Part shown: piece after piece, positions 1-20,199 of the stretch
Numbering within the stretch: position 1 is the first letter of the stretch
How the letters are laid out: every line of letters starts with the position of its first letter
NCBI RefSeq assembly: GCF_965363235.1
Contig: NC_134841.1
Location: 49,373,078-49,437,077 of the forward strand
Length of the DNA stretch: 64,000 nucleotides
From: Mytilus galloprovincialis
Taxonomy: Eukaryota; Mollusca; Bivalvia; Mytilida; Mytilidae
Direction of reading: 5' to 3'
Position numbers and translations under genes: made by a program
The notes under the pieces: model-generated
The model's input: the letters and a program-made list of their open reading frames with translations, nothing else
What the model was told of the DNA's origin: nothing
Databases searched by the model: none

Positions 1-140
1 ACAGTTATTTCAACTAGCACATGTAGCAAGATCTAGCAAGTATTTGCAAAACTTTGTTTAGCCACACACAAAATTGGGCAAAAGCTGGATTTTTTTTGGT
101 GCAGACTGCATCTGTTTTATATTTTCCATGTGTTCCTTTT

Positions 141-574
141 CAGTGGCAGATCCAGAATTTTCATAAGGCAGCAACCATTTGATTTTCGGGGGGGCTATGG
201 TTTTTTTTTCTGGACAAATTTTTTTTCTTCGCCTGCGGCGAAAAACAATCTATTTTTTTCGCGACAAGTCGAAAACAATTTTTATTTCAATTTTAGCATT
301 ACATATAGTGGCAGCTGAGGGTGAAACAAACATTTTTTTTTTTCTCAGAATCAAAAACAAATTATTTTTTTCTCAAAAAAATGGAAACAAACTTTTTTTT
401 CCAAAAAAAACCATAGCCCCCCCCCCCCCCCCAGAAAATCAAATGGTTGCTGCCTAAGTGGGGGCCCATTGACTGCCAAAGCAGTCATGCTTCAGTGATT
501 CCCTATATAATCAACTAAATTTTTCCCACAAAAGAGAGGGCCTGGGCCCTCTTCCCCTTCAAAATACGCCTATG
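141..574. mobile_element. CAGTGGCGGATCC-family element, interrupted by a MITE
   Basis: Begins cagtggcagatccag and, after the inserted MITE, resumes with the family core (tcagtgattccctatataatcaac) also seen near 18365, 27140 and 49515. The right boundary is uncertain. Confidence 0.4.
167..454. mobile_element. 288-bp MITE with ~40-bp inverted ends and TAA duplication
   Basis: Left end ggcagcaaccatttgatttt is mirrored by aaaatcaaatggttgctgcc at the right. The match continues inward through the G-run/C-run and ctatggttttttt. TAA flanks both ends, a 3-bp TWA duplication typical of PIF/Harbinger MITEs. It has no coding capacity and is inserted in the element at 141-574. Confidence 0.6.
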
Positions 575-1130
575 TTATTTGTTATTGTTAAACAATTCCT
601 AAACAAAATGAAAATTATTTAATGAATTGTTGTATTAAATTTGTTCTTTTAAGAATCTGTTATTTCTATTTACAAATGTACCTTCAAGAGCATTTTCACA
701 TTCTTTAATCATGGCTTTCTCCTAGCACTTGCACTGTGTGTTGACGAAGGTTTTATCGAGAGGTCTTGAAGTTGAGGTCACTGCATACATGGCATGTAGG
801 AAAGTATGGGTGAACTAGTGTCTGGGAAGTCAATGATTCAATATCAGTACAAAAACTTACATTTTTGAAGATTTTGATAATGAAAGGATTTTCTTTTTAA
901 AAAGTGTTCTAACACGTTCACTGCTTTTAGAGTAAAACTTAGCCATGAAGTATAATATACATGTAGAAGCATATTCAACTTTTTTTTGTTAAATTTGAAG
1001 ATTCATATAACTTTTAAAGATTTTTTTTTTTTAATTTTCTGAAAAAAATATCCTTTTAGGACGTCTTAATTTTTAGGACTGGTTAACATTTATATAAAGG
1101 TTTATGGAAATGCATACATTGTTTTTCTAG
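575..1130 (+). other. Intron sequence upstream of the first visible GOT1 exon
   Basis: AT-rich, with no reading frame matching the missing GOT1 N-terminus. Nothing else recognised. Confidence 0.5.
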
Positions 1131-9373
<8,243 letters not shown>

Positions 9374-9448
9374 GGTGGACATGTTACATGGCATACTGTC
9401 TGATCAATTGATGACCAACCCTTCCAAAGCATTTTAGTGGATATTTTT

Positions 9449-10632
9449 TATACGCCCGTCGTCTTTTAGACGGGGCGTATTATGGTATACCGTTGTCCGT
9501 CCGTCCGTCCGTCCGTCCGTCTGTCCGTCCGTCGTCCACACTTCGGACAATAACTCAAAAACACTTTCACCAATTTCCATGAAACTTTGGTGAATTGTTT
9601 ATATCTATTGACGTAAGCTCCCTTTCGTTTTTTTTTAATTTCAGATTTTAAGTTTTGGATTTATGGGGCTTTATTCATAAAAAAGGGGGGATTTTCAACA
9701 CTTCGGACAATAACTCAAAAAGGCTTTCACCAATGTCCATGAAACTTTGGTGAATTGTTTATATCTATTGATGTAAGCTCCCTTTCAATTTTTATAAATT
9801 TCAGATTTTAAGTTTTGGATTTATGGGGCTTTATTCATAAAAAAAGGGGGATTTTCCACACTTCGGACAATAACTCAAAAAGGCTTTCACCAATGTCCAT
9901 GAAACTTTGGTGAATTGTTTATATCTATTGATGTAAGCTCCCTTTCAATTTTTATAAATTTCAGATTTTAAGTTTTGGATTTATGGGGCTTTATTCATAA
10001 AAAAGGGGGATTTTCCACACTTCGGACAATAACTCAAAAAGGCTTTCACCAATGTCCATGAAACTTTGGTGAATTGTTTATATCTATTGATGTAAGCTCC
10101 CTTTTAATTTTTATAAATTTCAGATTTTAAGTTTTGGATTTATGGGGCTTTATTCATAAAAAAAGGGGGATTTTCAACACTTCGGACAATAACTCAAAAA
10201 GGCTTTCACCAATGTCCATAAAACTTTGGTGAATTGTTTATATCTATTGATGTAAGCTCCCTTTCAATTTTTATAAATTTCAGATTTTACATTTCCGTGT
10301 TATGAATTTTTATGCTTAAAAAAGGGGGGATTTTCGAATTTTGGGACAATAACTAACACTTTCACAAAATTTTATGCAACTTTGATAAATTGTTTATATC
10401 TATTGACATGAGCTCCCTTTTCATTTTTATAAATTTTAGATTTTACGTTTTCTTAAGTAATGAATTTTTATACCTAAAAAAGGGGGATTTTATGAAACTT
10501 TGGTGAATATATTAATGTAACATCCCTTTTGATTTGTATATATATTTCTAGTTGATCATATAAATTCATTTAAAGCATAAAAGACACGTTAAAAGAGCAA
10601 CGGGCGTATCATGCGCTAAAGCGCAGCCCTTT
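9449..10632 (+). mobile_element. GGGCGTATTATGG-type element with ~165-bp tandem core
   Basis: Starts tatacgcccgtcgtctttta and ggggcgtattatggtata, then a (GTCC)n run. Five or so tandem units follow (cttcggacaataactcaaaa...gaaactttggtgaattgttt...gtaagctccctttc), then decayed units and a terminus gggcgtatcatgcgctaaag. The terminal gggcgtat phrases mirror each other loosely. No open frame. Related: 22013-22985, 33787-34165, 60205-60425. Confidence 0.65.
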
Positions 10633-11216
10633 ATTTTTTATTGCATTTGAATAAAAATATTCAGAATTGATTATTGTCAAATATATTATACAGAACTCAT
10701 GATTTTCACACATGTATGTGTGATGAGTAACATTACTTTGAAATCCTGTTTGCTTCAAAGAGATGATGAATGTTCTGCGCACAGTAGAATATTTTATACA
10801 GGAATTTTAATGATAGCTTAACAAGAAATTGTTTACAAGAAACAGGTTTGTTAGATAATTTATTAAAGGATTGCCAACAATGCTAACCAAAATTCATCTT
10901 GTTTGTAATCTTGAGATTTGTAGAAAAAAACGGATACTGTTAATTTTTATTATTTCTTCTTTTCTTACACTGGTAGTCAACTAGGTTTTATAGAAAAATT
11001 CAAATGCATATTGCAGTTGAGTTTTGCAAATCTTCAAAATAGTGCTTCTGTTTACTGTTAAAAAAAATCATGTCTGAAATTTTTACTTATTCAAGATTAT
11101 GTCTATGTTATTCAGACTGTGATACATGTATATGAATTATATGTTTATATTTTAGATATTATTTGAATGAAATCTCTCAGTTTTTTATTTTGACATGTTA
11201 GAGAAATTTTACTGTG

Positions 11217-11222
11217 AATAAA
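11217..11222 (+). terminator. Candidate polyadenylation signal for GOT1
   Basis: AATAAA in gtgaataaatgtttac, followed within ~25 bases by a T/GT-rich stretch (tgtctctgctttttgctttg) like a downstream element. AATAAA at 10650-10655 is an alternative. Confidence 0.45.
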
Positions 11223-11297
11223 TGTTTACTTGTCTCTGCTTTTTGCTTTGCTTTTATCACTTTTGCTGCTTGTGATGATTTGTAAGAAAAAAAACTA

Positions 11298-11523
11298 CTG
11301 TGGATTCATAAATATTCGGTGGATTCATAAATATTCGGTGGATTCATAAATATTCGTTGGATTCATAAATTTTCGTGGATTTCGTGAAATGTTTAACGAA
11401 TTAGAAGTTTTTGTTAGGAATGTATGCAGACTTTGCCAAAACCACGAAATTAAATATCCATGAATATGCAAGTGTTCCTCAAACCACGAACATTGGTACC
11501 CATGAAAATAAATGAATCCACAG
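11298..11523. mobile_element. TA-flanked MITE (CTGTGGATTCATT family) with inner 19-bp repeats
   Basis: Ends ctgtggattcat and atgaatccacag, flanked by TA. Inside, ggattcataaatattcggt is repeated about four times at the left, so the left terminus appears multiplied. Interior shares ccacgaaattaaatatccat with 2662-2858. Confidence 0.65.
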
Positions 11524-11834
11524 TATTGTAAATATTTTACCTGCAATGTCTGTACAATTCATAGTAAACAAGTCAGTAGGAAGATTGTCTTGTACTTTTT
11601 CTGGTTATTATGTTTCATTCATTCTGTCTCCTGTTTAAGATATTTCAATACATCTGAATTTTACATAATAAAAGTTCAAACGCATGTGTATTCCCTCCAA
11701 ATCTCTTGCTGGTGATAAATGAATGTAGTACTATGAAAGTATTTTTATTCATCGATATCAATTTTAATGGTTTGAGCAGAAGTAACAATTCATTGGTTCT
11801 GAAATTTATTTGTATCTTACTGATGAAGTTGAAG

Positions 11835-12200
11835 GGGACTTTATGTTTGCACTTTGTCCATCTGTCTGTCTGTCCATCTGTCAGTCAGGCATATAAGTTT
11901 TTTCCACACATTTTTATGACCCATTTATGGGCATTATGTTTTCTTGTCTGTTCATTTGTCCATTCGTCCGTCTGTCTGTCCTGCTTCAGGTTAAAGTTTT
12001 TGGTTAAGGTATTTTTTAATGCAGTTGAAGTCCAATCAATTTGAAACTTAGCACAAATGTTCCCTATGATATGATCTTTCTAATTTAATGCCAATTAGAG
12101 TATTGACTATTGACCCCAATTTCACTGTCCACTCAACATAGAAAATGATAGTTTGATTGGGGCATCCATGCACTAAGGACACATATCTTGTTTCTCCATG
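11835..12200 (+). repeat. GGGGCATTATG-type dispersed repeat, degraded
   Basis: Two starts (actttatgtttgcactttgt and gggcattatgttttcttgtc) with (GTCT/GTCC) runs, then ggttaaagtttttggt and an end gggcatccatgcactaagga. The open frame over 11706-12044 is produced by this repeat. Confidence 0.55.
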
Positions 12201-12489
12201 CTTAAAGATACAGATTTGATATTTGTTGTATTGTTTTATCATGACAAGTAACAGATCCAGTTTGAATTTTGTTCCAGTCTGATGATTTTGTGCAGAGTTA
12301 TGGTCCTTTGACTTTGCAAATTCATTAAAATAATCAGTTTTCTGTTCTTTTTTTTTTGGTCATTCTTGAAGATAATAATTTGATAATTGCCATATCGTCG
12401 CATTTTGTTGAGTTCTTTATACACACACTTCATTACGACAACAGATTAAAATTGTTGACATTTGTTACCTGTATATAACCACCAGGTTC

Positions 12490-12562
12490 ATTCAACCTAT
12501 GCCAACATTTTGAAATTTAGGTATATAAAAATTGTGTGAAAAAATGTTGGCATAGGTTGAAT
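12490..12562. other. Perfect 22-bp inverted repeat with 29-base loop
   Basis: attcaacctatgccaacatt+tt at 12490-12511 is exactly reverse-complemented at 12541-12562. A transcript would form a 22-bp perfect stem. It could be a tiny fold-back element remnant; there is no proof of a small RNA. Confidence 0.75.
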
Positions 12563-12599
12563 AAATTCTTACAGATTAAGTGCTATGAAAACATAAATG

Positions 12600-13500
12600 A
12601 ATTAGGGGCTAATCAATCTACAACCAGTTTAAACCTAGTGTTAAAGTACAATTTCTTATACAAGTACTAGTGAAAATGTAGGTAAATGAATACGAATGAA
12701 TGAACTTTATTCTCACAAAACTACATGTCATAGTTACAGAGGAAATATATATTTGCAATTACATATATATGTATATATACAGCATGTACATATGTGAACA
12801 AGAGATGTCAAAGTCTGTTGTTGTGTGTGTTGAGGATCTCTATTTCATAAAGGAATTAGTTTAAATTAATATAATGAAATAATGGGTGGGGGAAGATTTT
12901 ATGATTTTTTTTTATTAAAGGGACAATCATTTAGTCATATTGAAACTTGTGTATTTCATAAATACTGACTCATGTAAAATATCTATTTTAAATGAATATT
13001 AATTCCAACACATACAGAGAATAAGACAAATTTTGCTAATATGATTGTCTCAAAAGTCATACTATAAGATATGATGCTGCATCTGCACAATCAACTGGTG
13101 TCAATCATGTTGTTATCCTTGAGTTTCCGAGGCCATGCAGTTTTACAAAACTATCCCAGGATTATATAAGACATGTCTCAGGATGGTTTTACGGTACATT
13201 CTAGTCCTTAGTGGGTTTCAAAAAGTGATCCTACATTTGGACATCTTTTAAAGTTGGTCACAAAGTAATGACTACACGAGAGTTTGTGTATAAATTACAC
13301 TTATTTTGCAAATTATCTTATTAATATCTAATTATCAATTCGAATGATGGAGTTCCAAGTTAGAGACACAAAGTATAACCATAAATTCCACAACTATATA
13401 CTCGGACTACTTGAATTTTCTAAACTATAACAAAGTAAATAAATGGTGCACTGTCCCACTGGAAAGTTGCTGTCTATAATTGAACCAAAACATCATTTTT
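12600..13500. other. No gene recognised
   Basis: AT-rich sequence. The stretch gaatgaatgaactttattct near 12690 resembles the (CATT)n-tailed 3' end of a minus-strand retroelement, but nothing coding could be linked to it. Confidence 0.3.
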
Positions 13501-13529
13501 ATACGAACCACAAAAATTAAACAATTTTT

Positions 13530-14190
13530 GGTCATATATTGGTATCACGTTTGCGTCGTCGTCTGCGTCGTCCGAATACTTTTAGTTTTCGCACTCTAAC
13601 TTTATTAAAAGTGAATAGAAATCTATGAAATTTTATCACAAGGTTTATGACCACAAAAGGAAGGTTGGGATTGATTTTGGGAGTTTTGATCCCAACATTT
13701 TAGGAATTAGGGGCCAAAAAGGGCCCAAATAAGCATTTTCTTGGTTTTCGCACTATAACTTTATTTAAATTAAATAGAAATCAATGAAATTTAAACACAA
13801 GGTTTATGACCACAAAAGGAAGGTTGGGACTGATTTTGGGAGTTGAGGTCCCAACATTATAGGAATTAGGGGCCAAAAAGGGGCCCAAATAAGTATTATT
13901 CTTGGTTTTCGCACCATAACTTAAGTATAAGTAAATAAAAATCTATGAAATTTAAACACAAGGTTTATGACTATAAAAGGAAGGTTGGGTTTGATTTTGG
14001 GAGTTTTGATCCGAACAGTTTAGGAATAAGGGGCCCAAAGGGTTCAAAATTGAACTTTGTTTGATTTCATCAAAAATTGAATAATTGGGGTTCTTTGATA
14101 TGCCGAATCTAACTGTGTATGTAGATTCTTAATTTTTGGTCCCGTTTTCAAATTGGTGTACATTAAGGTCCAAAGGGTCCAAAATTAAAC
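13530..14190 (+). repeat. Dispersed repeat with three ~175-bp tandem units
   Basis: Opens tatcacgtttgcgtcgtcgt. Then three units follow, each with ttttcgcac(t/c)(c/a)taactt, aaatttaaacacaaggttta, tgaccacaaaaggaaggttg and aggaattaggggccaaaaag. Units of the same type occur degraded at 22505-22760. Confidence 0.6.
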
Positions 14191-14194
14191 TTAT

Positions 14195-15215
14195 ATAGAT
14201 ATAGGAAGATGTGGTGTGAGTGCCAATGAGACAACTCTCCATACAAATAACAATTTAAAAAGTAAACCATTATCGGTTAAAGTACGGCCTTCAACACGGA
14301 GCCTTGGCTCACACCGAACAACAAGCTATAAAGGGTCCCAAAATTACTAGTGTAAAACCATTCAAACGGGAAAACCAACAGTCTAATCTATATAAACAAA
14401 ACGAGAAACGAGAAACACGTATATATTACATAAACAAACGACAACTACTGTACATCAGATTCCTGACTTAGGACAGGTGCAAACATTTGCAGCGGGATTA
14501 AACGTTTTAATGGATCCAAACCTTCTCCCTTTTTCTGAAACAATAGCATAACATCACAACAAAGAAAAACATACGATAAAATATCAATTGGCAGACTTAA
14601 CTCAATCAAAAAACGTATGATTAAACAATGAACGAATAAATTTGATCTGCGATATCTGAATACAAATGCACAGTTTGTCTTCACCGGACTTGCCAATGTT
14701 GGTCGTCCGTTTGGCTGTACAGGATGTATAAATACGCAGTCACGTCTGGTCAGAATGGGGACATTAAATCCGATGCCTAATTGTAGAGAGAATGCCACTC
14801 TTTGAGGAGTTCGTAGTTGGCTACTGAAAGGCGAAATTTCTGCTCCTATCCAATAGTCCCTCATTTTCCAAATAAACTCATCATAGATACCAGGACTAAA
14901 TTTAGTATATACGCCAGACGCGCGTTTCGTCTACAAAAAAACTCATCAGTGACGCTCGAATCCAAAAAAGTTTAAAAGGCCAAATAAAGTACGAAGTTGA
15001 AGAGCATTGAGAACCAAAATTCCTAAAAGTTTTGCCAAATACAGCTATAAGGTAATCTATGCCTGACAATGCATGGCATTTTCAAATTTCCGGACCTTCG
15101 TCCTGGACGACACCTATTACAGGACCTAGCCGAGTCCTTGTTGTAATTCTTGTTATATTTCTTTTTTGTCCTGAACTTGCATAAATACACTGCATGTCTA
15201 AAAATCAATCAATCA
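14195..15215. repeat. Long composite of the GATGTGGTATGATTGCC repeat
   Basis: 14195-14420 holds ggaagatgtggtgtgagtgc, acggccttcaacacggagcc and aactcaagctataaagg-like phrases. 14440-14520 holds the cctgacttaggacaggtgca segment shared with 4950-5020 and 62230-62290. 14880-15000 holds agacgcgcgtttcgtctaca, a phrase I recall from mussel repeats. A 139-codon minus-strand open frame (14445-14864) includes segments shared with the other repeat copies, so it may be a remnant of element coding sequence; family unknown. Confidence 0.5.
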
Positions 15216-15329
15216 ACTAGCTTCCAGTAATTTTGAGTACTCTCAGATCTGCGTGCAATGACCACAATTGTTCAAATTCCTAAGCAGGTAGGAATTTTAA
15301 CAGTAGAGGATACAAAGCAATACGAATTT

Positions 15330-15489
15330 CAGTGGCGGATCCAGAGGGGGGGTTCCGGGGGTCCGCACCCCCCCTTTATTTTGGCCGATCAATGCATTTG
15401 AATCGGGACATATGTTTGCACCCCCCCTGCACCCCCCCTTTGCCCTGGGCTAGCACCCCCCCTTTCGAAAATTCCTGCATCCGCCACTG
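15330..15489. mobile_element. CAGTGGCGGATCC MITE, complete copy
   Basis: 160 bp with inverted ends cagtggcggatccag / ctgcatccgccactg and AATTT directly repeated at both flanks, a probable 5-bp target duplication. The interior is rich in G-runs then C-runs. No coding. Confidence 0.7.
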
Positions 15490-15689
15490 AATTTCTTGAA
15501 TTTTGTTACGATAGTATGAACAGAACAGAACTTTTGCATTAGGCATCGACTATGTGTGTATGTGTGGCTAGGGTGAAGGTTTAAGAATCAAAAGATTGAT
15601 GGTTTTTGTCTAGCTAAAAGGATAGTTTTATTATAATTATAGTAATATCAGTGTTTACGCGCCTATTTTTTTTAATGCAGGATCGTCAC

Positions 15690-15838
15690 AATCGTACATA
15701 TAGCGTGTTGTTCGGTGTGAGCCAAGACTCCGTGTTGAAGGCCGTACATTGAACTAGAATGGTTTACTTTTATAAATTGTTATTTGGATGGAGAGTTGTC
15801 TGATTGGCACTCAGACCACATCTTCCTATACCTATATC
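15690..15838 (-). repeat. GATGTGGTATGATTGCC-type repeat, reverse orientation
   Basis: tgttgttcggtgtgagccaa...aggccgtacattgaac...gagttgtctgattggcactc...accacatcttcctatac is the reverse complement of 14200-14330. Confidence 0.55.
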
Positions 15839-16084
15839 AATCAGAACGGTGTAGATATGAAAATACCAAGCAGGGTGTACTGCTTAATTAAAGAGATACG
15901 CTTGTCTACAGTTAGGCAATGCATATTGTAAATATTTTTTTCTTCATATTTCCGGTTGTACTGCGCGTTTTCTAGTCAGATGTTATAGTGAATTATTCAT
16001 AATTTTTCGAACTTTTCATCATGTATATTAAAATTATCATGATTATAAAATAAGTAAATTTAATATTTTTGTACATAAAATTTT

Positions 16085-16235
16085 GCAGCTAAAATACTGA
16101 TAACCGTTTTTCGTCGGGGGGCTTGGCCCCCCTCAACCCCTACCAGGGCTACTGGAGGCCTTGAGCGACCCCGAGACCCCCTGCCGATTGGTGCCTACAG
16201 TTGACAGAATACCTAGCTACGCCTCTGTTAGTTTA
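16085..16235. repeat. GC-rich repeat fragment
   Basis: A patch markedly richer in G/C than its surroundings (ggggggcttggcccccctca, gaccccgagaccccctgccg) ending gctacgcctctg. Likely an element remnant; boundaries uncertain. Confidence 0.3.
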
Positions 16236-16239
16236 TATG

Positions 16240-16456
16240 TACATAATTTAATTTTGGATGTAACGCGTCTTCTGATGGCTGACGTTATTTTGTTATGAGC
16301 CCATAGACATAATTCAGTCATGTGACCGTGACGTCATCAACGTTTTTTCATGGTTTTCTACGGTTTAAAATGGAATTTAGAATTAAATTATAAGAAATGA
16401 CTGTAATATTTTTTCTGCCTATTCAAAATAACATAAAAAATGTGTGGCACACTGTT
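16240..16456 (-). repeat. Inverted partner of the repeat at 3855-4090
   Basis: Reads gatgtaacgcgtcttctgat through ctgcctattcaaaataacat to gcacactg; reverse complement of 3855-4090. It ends exactly where the TTAA of the element at 16459 begins. Confidence 0.6.
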
Positions 16457-16999
16457 AAAGGGAAATCACACTATTTATACTACTAATAATAATTGATTGA
16501 AATTTTGCATGCAGACAGATTATACTTATTACAACATTTTAGGCGGGAAAAAAATTGGGGTCACCGATGTTGTTTTCGAGATATGACGTCATCAAAAAGT
16601 AAAGAATCGCGTTATACCGAAATATAGAAATAGCGCTTTAAGTTGCTAATTGAAGGCGAAATTATTGAAAAACGATCTTTAACTGGTATAACTAAAACAT
16701 TCAATTGTAACTTTTACCTTATACACATTTATTTTTCTCAGTTTCCTTATTTTTCAAGGCCTTTGAACATTTCCCGCCATTTTTAATTTCTATTTATTAT
16801 AGATTTTTCTTGAAATAAAAAAAATCTACTAATGTTTTTTCCTTCAAACTTCTGCATAAGTTGCAGCTTCAGGGGAGATTTTAAAAGCATAGATAAAAAA
16901 GGGGGGTCACCGATGTTTTAAATCCGCTAAAATGAAAATAATCTGATTATCGATTTTTGGCGGGAACTATAACGTCTAACGCTCAGAGAACGACGTTGC

Positions 17000-18300
17000 T
17001 AACATAGGAGCATTTGTTGCAATGCTTGGAACTATTGGGTTGACGTAAACCTTTTCACTTCAAAATATAATAACATTTTTTCAAGGTATTTCGATTATTA
17101 ATTGATATTTTTATCAATCTATAGAAACGTTTTAACATTACATACAGTAACAGTTTATTATAAAGTCATTGTCAAAGTTGAAGTCATCTGAATTTTTTAA
17201 ATGCATTTGTTGTATAGGGAAAACGAATGTCTGCCTCGTGCCGTAGTAAAAATAATTTACGGATCCGGATTTACAGATTTAGAATCTTCTACTTCGGAAT
17301 ACTGAGGGTATCCGGGCTGAAAAGTAACACGTTCCATTTAGACTACAAACAGAATAAATTCACTAACTTGTCCATTCGCACCGGGAAGATAAAACCTGAA
17401 ATGCCGTATTAAAAAGCCACAAACTCGGCACTTTTAAAAAAAGCCCTTAACGGCACCATTTTTGGAAGAAATTTAAAATTGGTTAACATTCCCGTAATTA
17501 CATAACGCTCCATAATCGCACCAACGTAAGTTCGACTTTCAGTAAAATTTTGAGTTTAAGTTCGAGTTTTATTTTGATTTCGAACATTTATTGCAGTAAA
17601 AGTTCTAGTCAAAGCTCGAGTTACACTTAGAAACTTCCGAGTTATATGCCAGCTATGCTGGCACTTATGGTAGAAGCATCGTTTTGGGACAAAGAACGAT
17701 AACTCTTTCTAGACGACCCATCTGAAAAGTTTCGTCACTCTCGTTAAATCTCGTACGATTAATTTTTTTTAATGGCGGCCAAAGTTAACGTTTTAACGCG
17801 ATCTTGACTAAACGGAACAGATCGGAATAATTTCGATGTTAACTACGACATTAATTTTTATTTGTTTGATAAAACAAGAATTCAGTAATTTTGTTAACTT
17901 GTGTGGCTTATTTAAATTTTATTGTACCACGGAAATTACCGAAGTCAGGACAACAACATCTGACGCCATGTTTCGTCTGCTTCAACATTCCATTATCAGT
18001 GAGGTCAAAACAAATTACCTAAATAATCACAGGTACTTCATTTAAAAGTAACAAAATCATAGTAAACGATTACATATTTAGCGTAAAAGTTCCGTCCAGG
18101 CATGGGAACACAGAAAAAACTTCTGCAGGCAATACATTTCGGATTTTTTGTTATGGCCATGCGGCATGCGGGGTAAACTCTTGTGCACTGGTTGACCATG
18201 AATACTTTTGTTCATCTGCCACATTATTCCCCACATCAAGGAAAAATGATAATTATACTGTTGAATGTGATCACTGTTATTTATGCAGTCAATGACGAAT
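17000..18300. other. No gene recognised
   Basis: Interior of the putative TTAA element. Short open frames (for example 17227-17412 and 17836-18045) show no recognisable domain. Confidence 0.4.
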
Positions 18301-18304
18301 CCAG

Positions 18305-18435
18305 CATTTTTCACAAGGATCGAGGGCCTGCTGACGGGGCGCTCTAGTCATGCTTCACTGCCTTCAGTGATTCCCTATATAGTCAACAATTTTTTCCCAT
18401 GAAAAGGGGGGGGGGGCGTCCCCCTCTGGATCCTA
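18305..18435. repeat. CAGTGGCGGATCC-family fragment
   Basis: catgcttcactgccttcagt gattccctatatagtcaac core followed by a G-run and ctctggatcctatgg. The same core occurs at 490-515. Confidence 0.45.
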
Positions 18436-18439
18436 TGGT

Positions 18440-20035
18440 AGCCCACAGACTAATTTAAAACTTAACAAAAGTTTTAAACATAAAAGAATATTCAAATAAT
18501 TCACAATCTTCTTATTCTGTACTTCCTTTGGCAAACTCTCAACAAATCTTTTCATTGATTATGTCACACCTTATACAGTCCCAGGAGATGGAAACTGTTT
18601 TGTTTTCTCTCTCTTAGTTTAATCATAAAAGGAGACTTGAATCTGAGTAGTACATTTAGAACTGACTACTGTATATATGGTATGCTCCCATATTGTCCAA
18701 AATTGGATTTTATGGGAAGATGGAGTTATGATAACCAATGAGAATACCATGACTTTGATAGGTATATACAGGGCATGTTACTTGGAAGTGTGTGGGGTAC
18801 ATCTAGCTGCAGCAGACTAGTCACCTGCATATTTTATGCACCAGTTTAAACCTGTCAGATAAAAAAATTCACTCTACCAAGTACTTTATCACTATATCAC
18901 TATCAGGTTCACATTATATTTCAACCTATATTTATATTTAGCAATACACACTTATGGTTATATAACATCACAGTACCAAAATTGTACTCAGAAACCAAAA
19001 TTGCACCTTTTTAGTCAAAAAAACTTCAAAAATCTTGCAAGTTTTTTTTCACCATGTGGAGTTATCTTATTATCATCTTTTTATAATGAGTAAATTAAAT
19101 TTGTTACCAGTATCCCTTTCTTCAAAAAGTAATAGTTAAAGCATGGAATAATGTCAAATTGTTCGAAATATTTGAAGAAATAAAACAAAATCTGTTTATA
19201 TCCCAGTTTTAAGGATTTGAAATTAACCATACATGTAATGATGTATGGAATTTGGGAAATGACCTCATTACAGTATCATCATGATGGATTGTTTGGATGT
19301 AATTTCAAACCTATTTTTCAATGGCTCTACATGGACTCAAAATTAAATTGGTGTAACTATATTGTAAACAAGGAAAGTCTACAAAATAAGCAAAGAATAA
19401 ACTTTTGTCTGGTACATAAAAAAAAAAGTTGGTGACAATTTAGGTGCAATTTGGGTATTCTCATGTTAGCAACTTCACAACAGAACTACAAATTTATTTT
19501 AATGACCAAAAAAAAAAAAGGTACAAAACTAAAGGCAATAAAATGTTTTGCCACGCAGCCTGATAGGACCACAGATGTATATTAAGCATATAAAAAACAC
19601 CAAATTTTTTATGTCAGTTGAAATCAAACATATTTTAATTTTGGATCCTTTAAACTTCAATATGGACTAATTTGAAAACAGTTATTAGGTGAATCCACAT
19701 ATTTCTATTCAGCAGAAGTCTCTAACTACATATCTTCTTAATTTCATATGATAATAAGTCCTACAAAAATATTGAAAATGTGTACATTCAATTTTTTTTG
19801 TAGCTTCTCTCATGTAAAAGCAGTACCTTTTTGGTCACTATTTATGTGTTGCGTCTAAATAAGAATTGTAACACTTTATAGTGACCGAACAGGTTAAACA
19901 AATACTTCAAAAGAAACAGAAAAAGAAGACAACTTGAAACAGCACCAGCCATGCCAGTATACATGTATGTATGAATAAAAACTCAGATCAGAATAGCATG
20001 GACATAAGATAATGGATCTCCTTGAAATTTCACTA
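18440..20035. other. No gene recognised
   Basis: AT-rich. The open frame 19217-19435 has no recognisable domain and no splice context that would make it convincing. Confidence 0.4.
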
Positions 20036-20039
20036 GGAT

Positions 20040-20195
20040 CCAGGGGCGGATCCAGCCATTTTTAAAAAGGGGGGTTCCCAACACAGGACAAAGGGGGGAG
20101 GGGGTCCAACTACTATATGTCCCCATTGAAATGCATTGATTGGCCAAAAAAAGGGGGGTTCTGACCCCTGGAACCCCGCCCCCCCCTTTCAATTT
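20040..20195. repeat. CAGTGGCGGATCC-family copy
   Basis: Begins caggggcggatccagccatt with internal G-runs and C-runs (aaaaggggggttcccaacac; aaccccgcccccccctttca). Accounts for the minus-strand open frame at 19983-20198. Confidence 0.5.
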
Positions 20196-20199
20196 CAAT

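Larger units (their letters stand above)
9374..11240 (+). other. Probable GOT1 3' UTR, split by a repeat insertion
   Basis: Inferred, not proven. After the stop codon comes ~75 bp of unique sequence, then a tandemly structured repeat (9449-10632), then AT-rich unique sequence to a plausible poly(A) site near 11240. An earlier AATAAA at 10650-10655 could end a shorter transcript. Confidence 0.45.

Noticed and set aside
14445..14864. 139-codon minus-strand open frame
   Set aside because: Its end (LKRLIPLQMFAPVLSQES) recurs in another repeat copy at 4959-5020 and the frame lies in a dispersed repeat; no domain recognised. At most a relic of element coding sequence.
14950..14975. cgctcgaatcc as a possible tRNA T-arm or pol III B box
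   Set aside because: No cloverleaf can be built around it and no A box lies at the right spacing; it belongs to the dispersed repeat.
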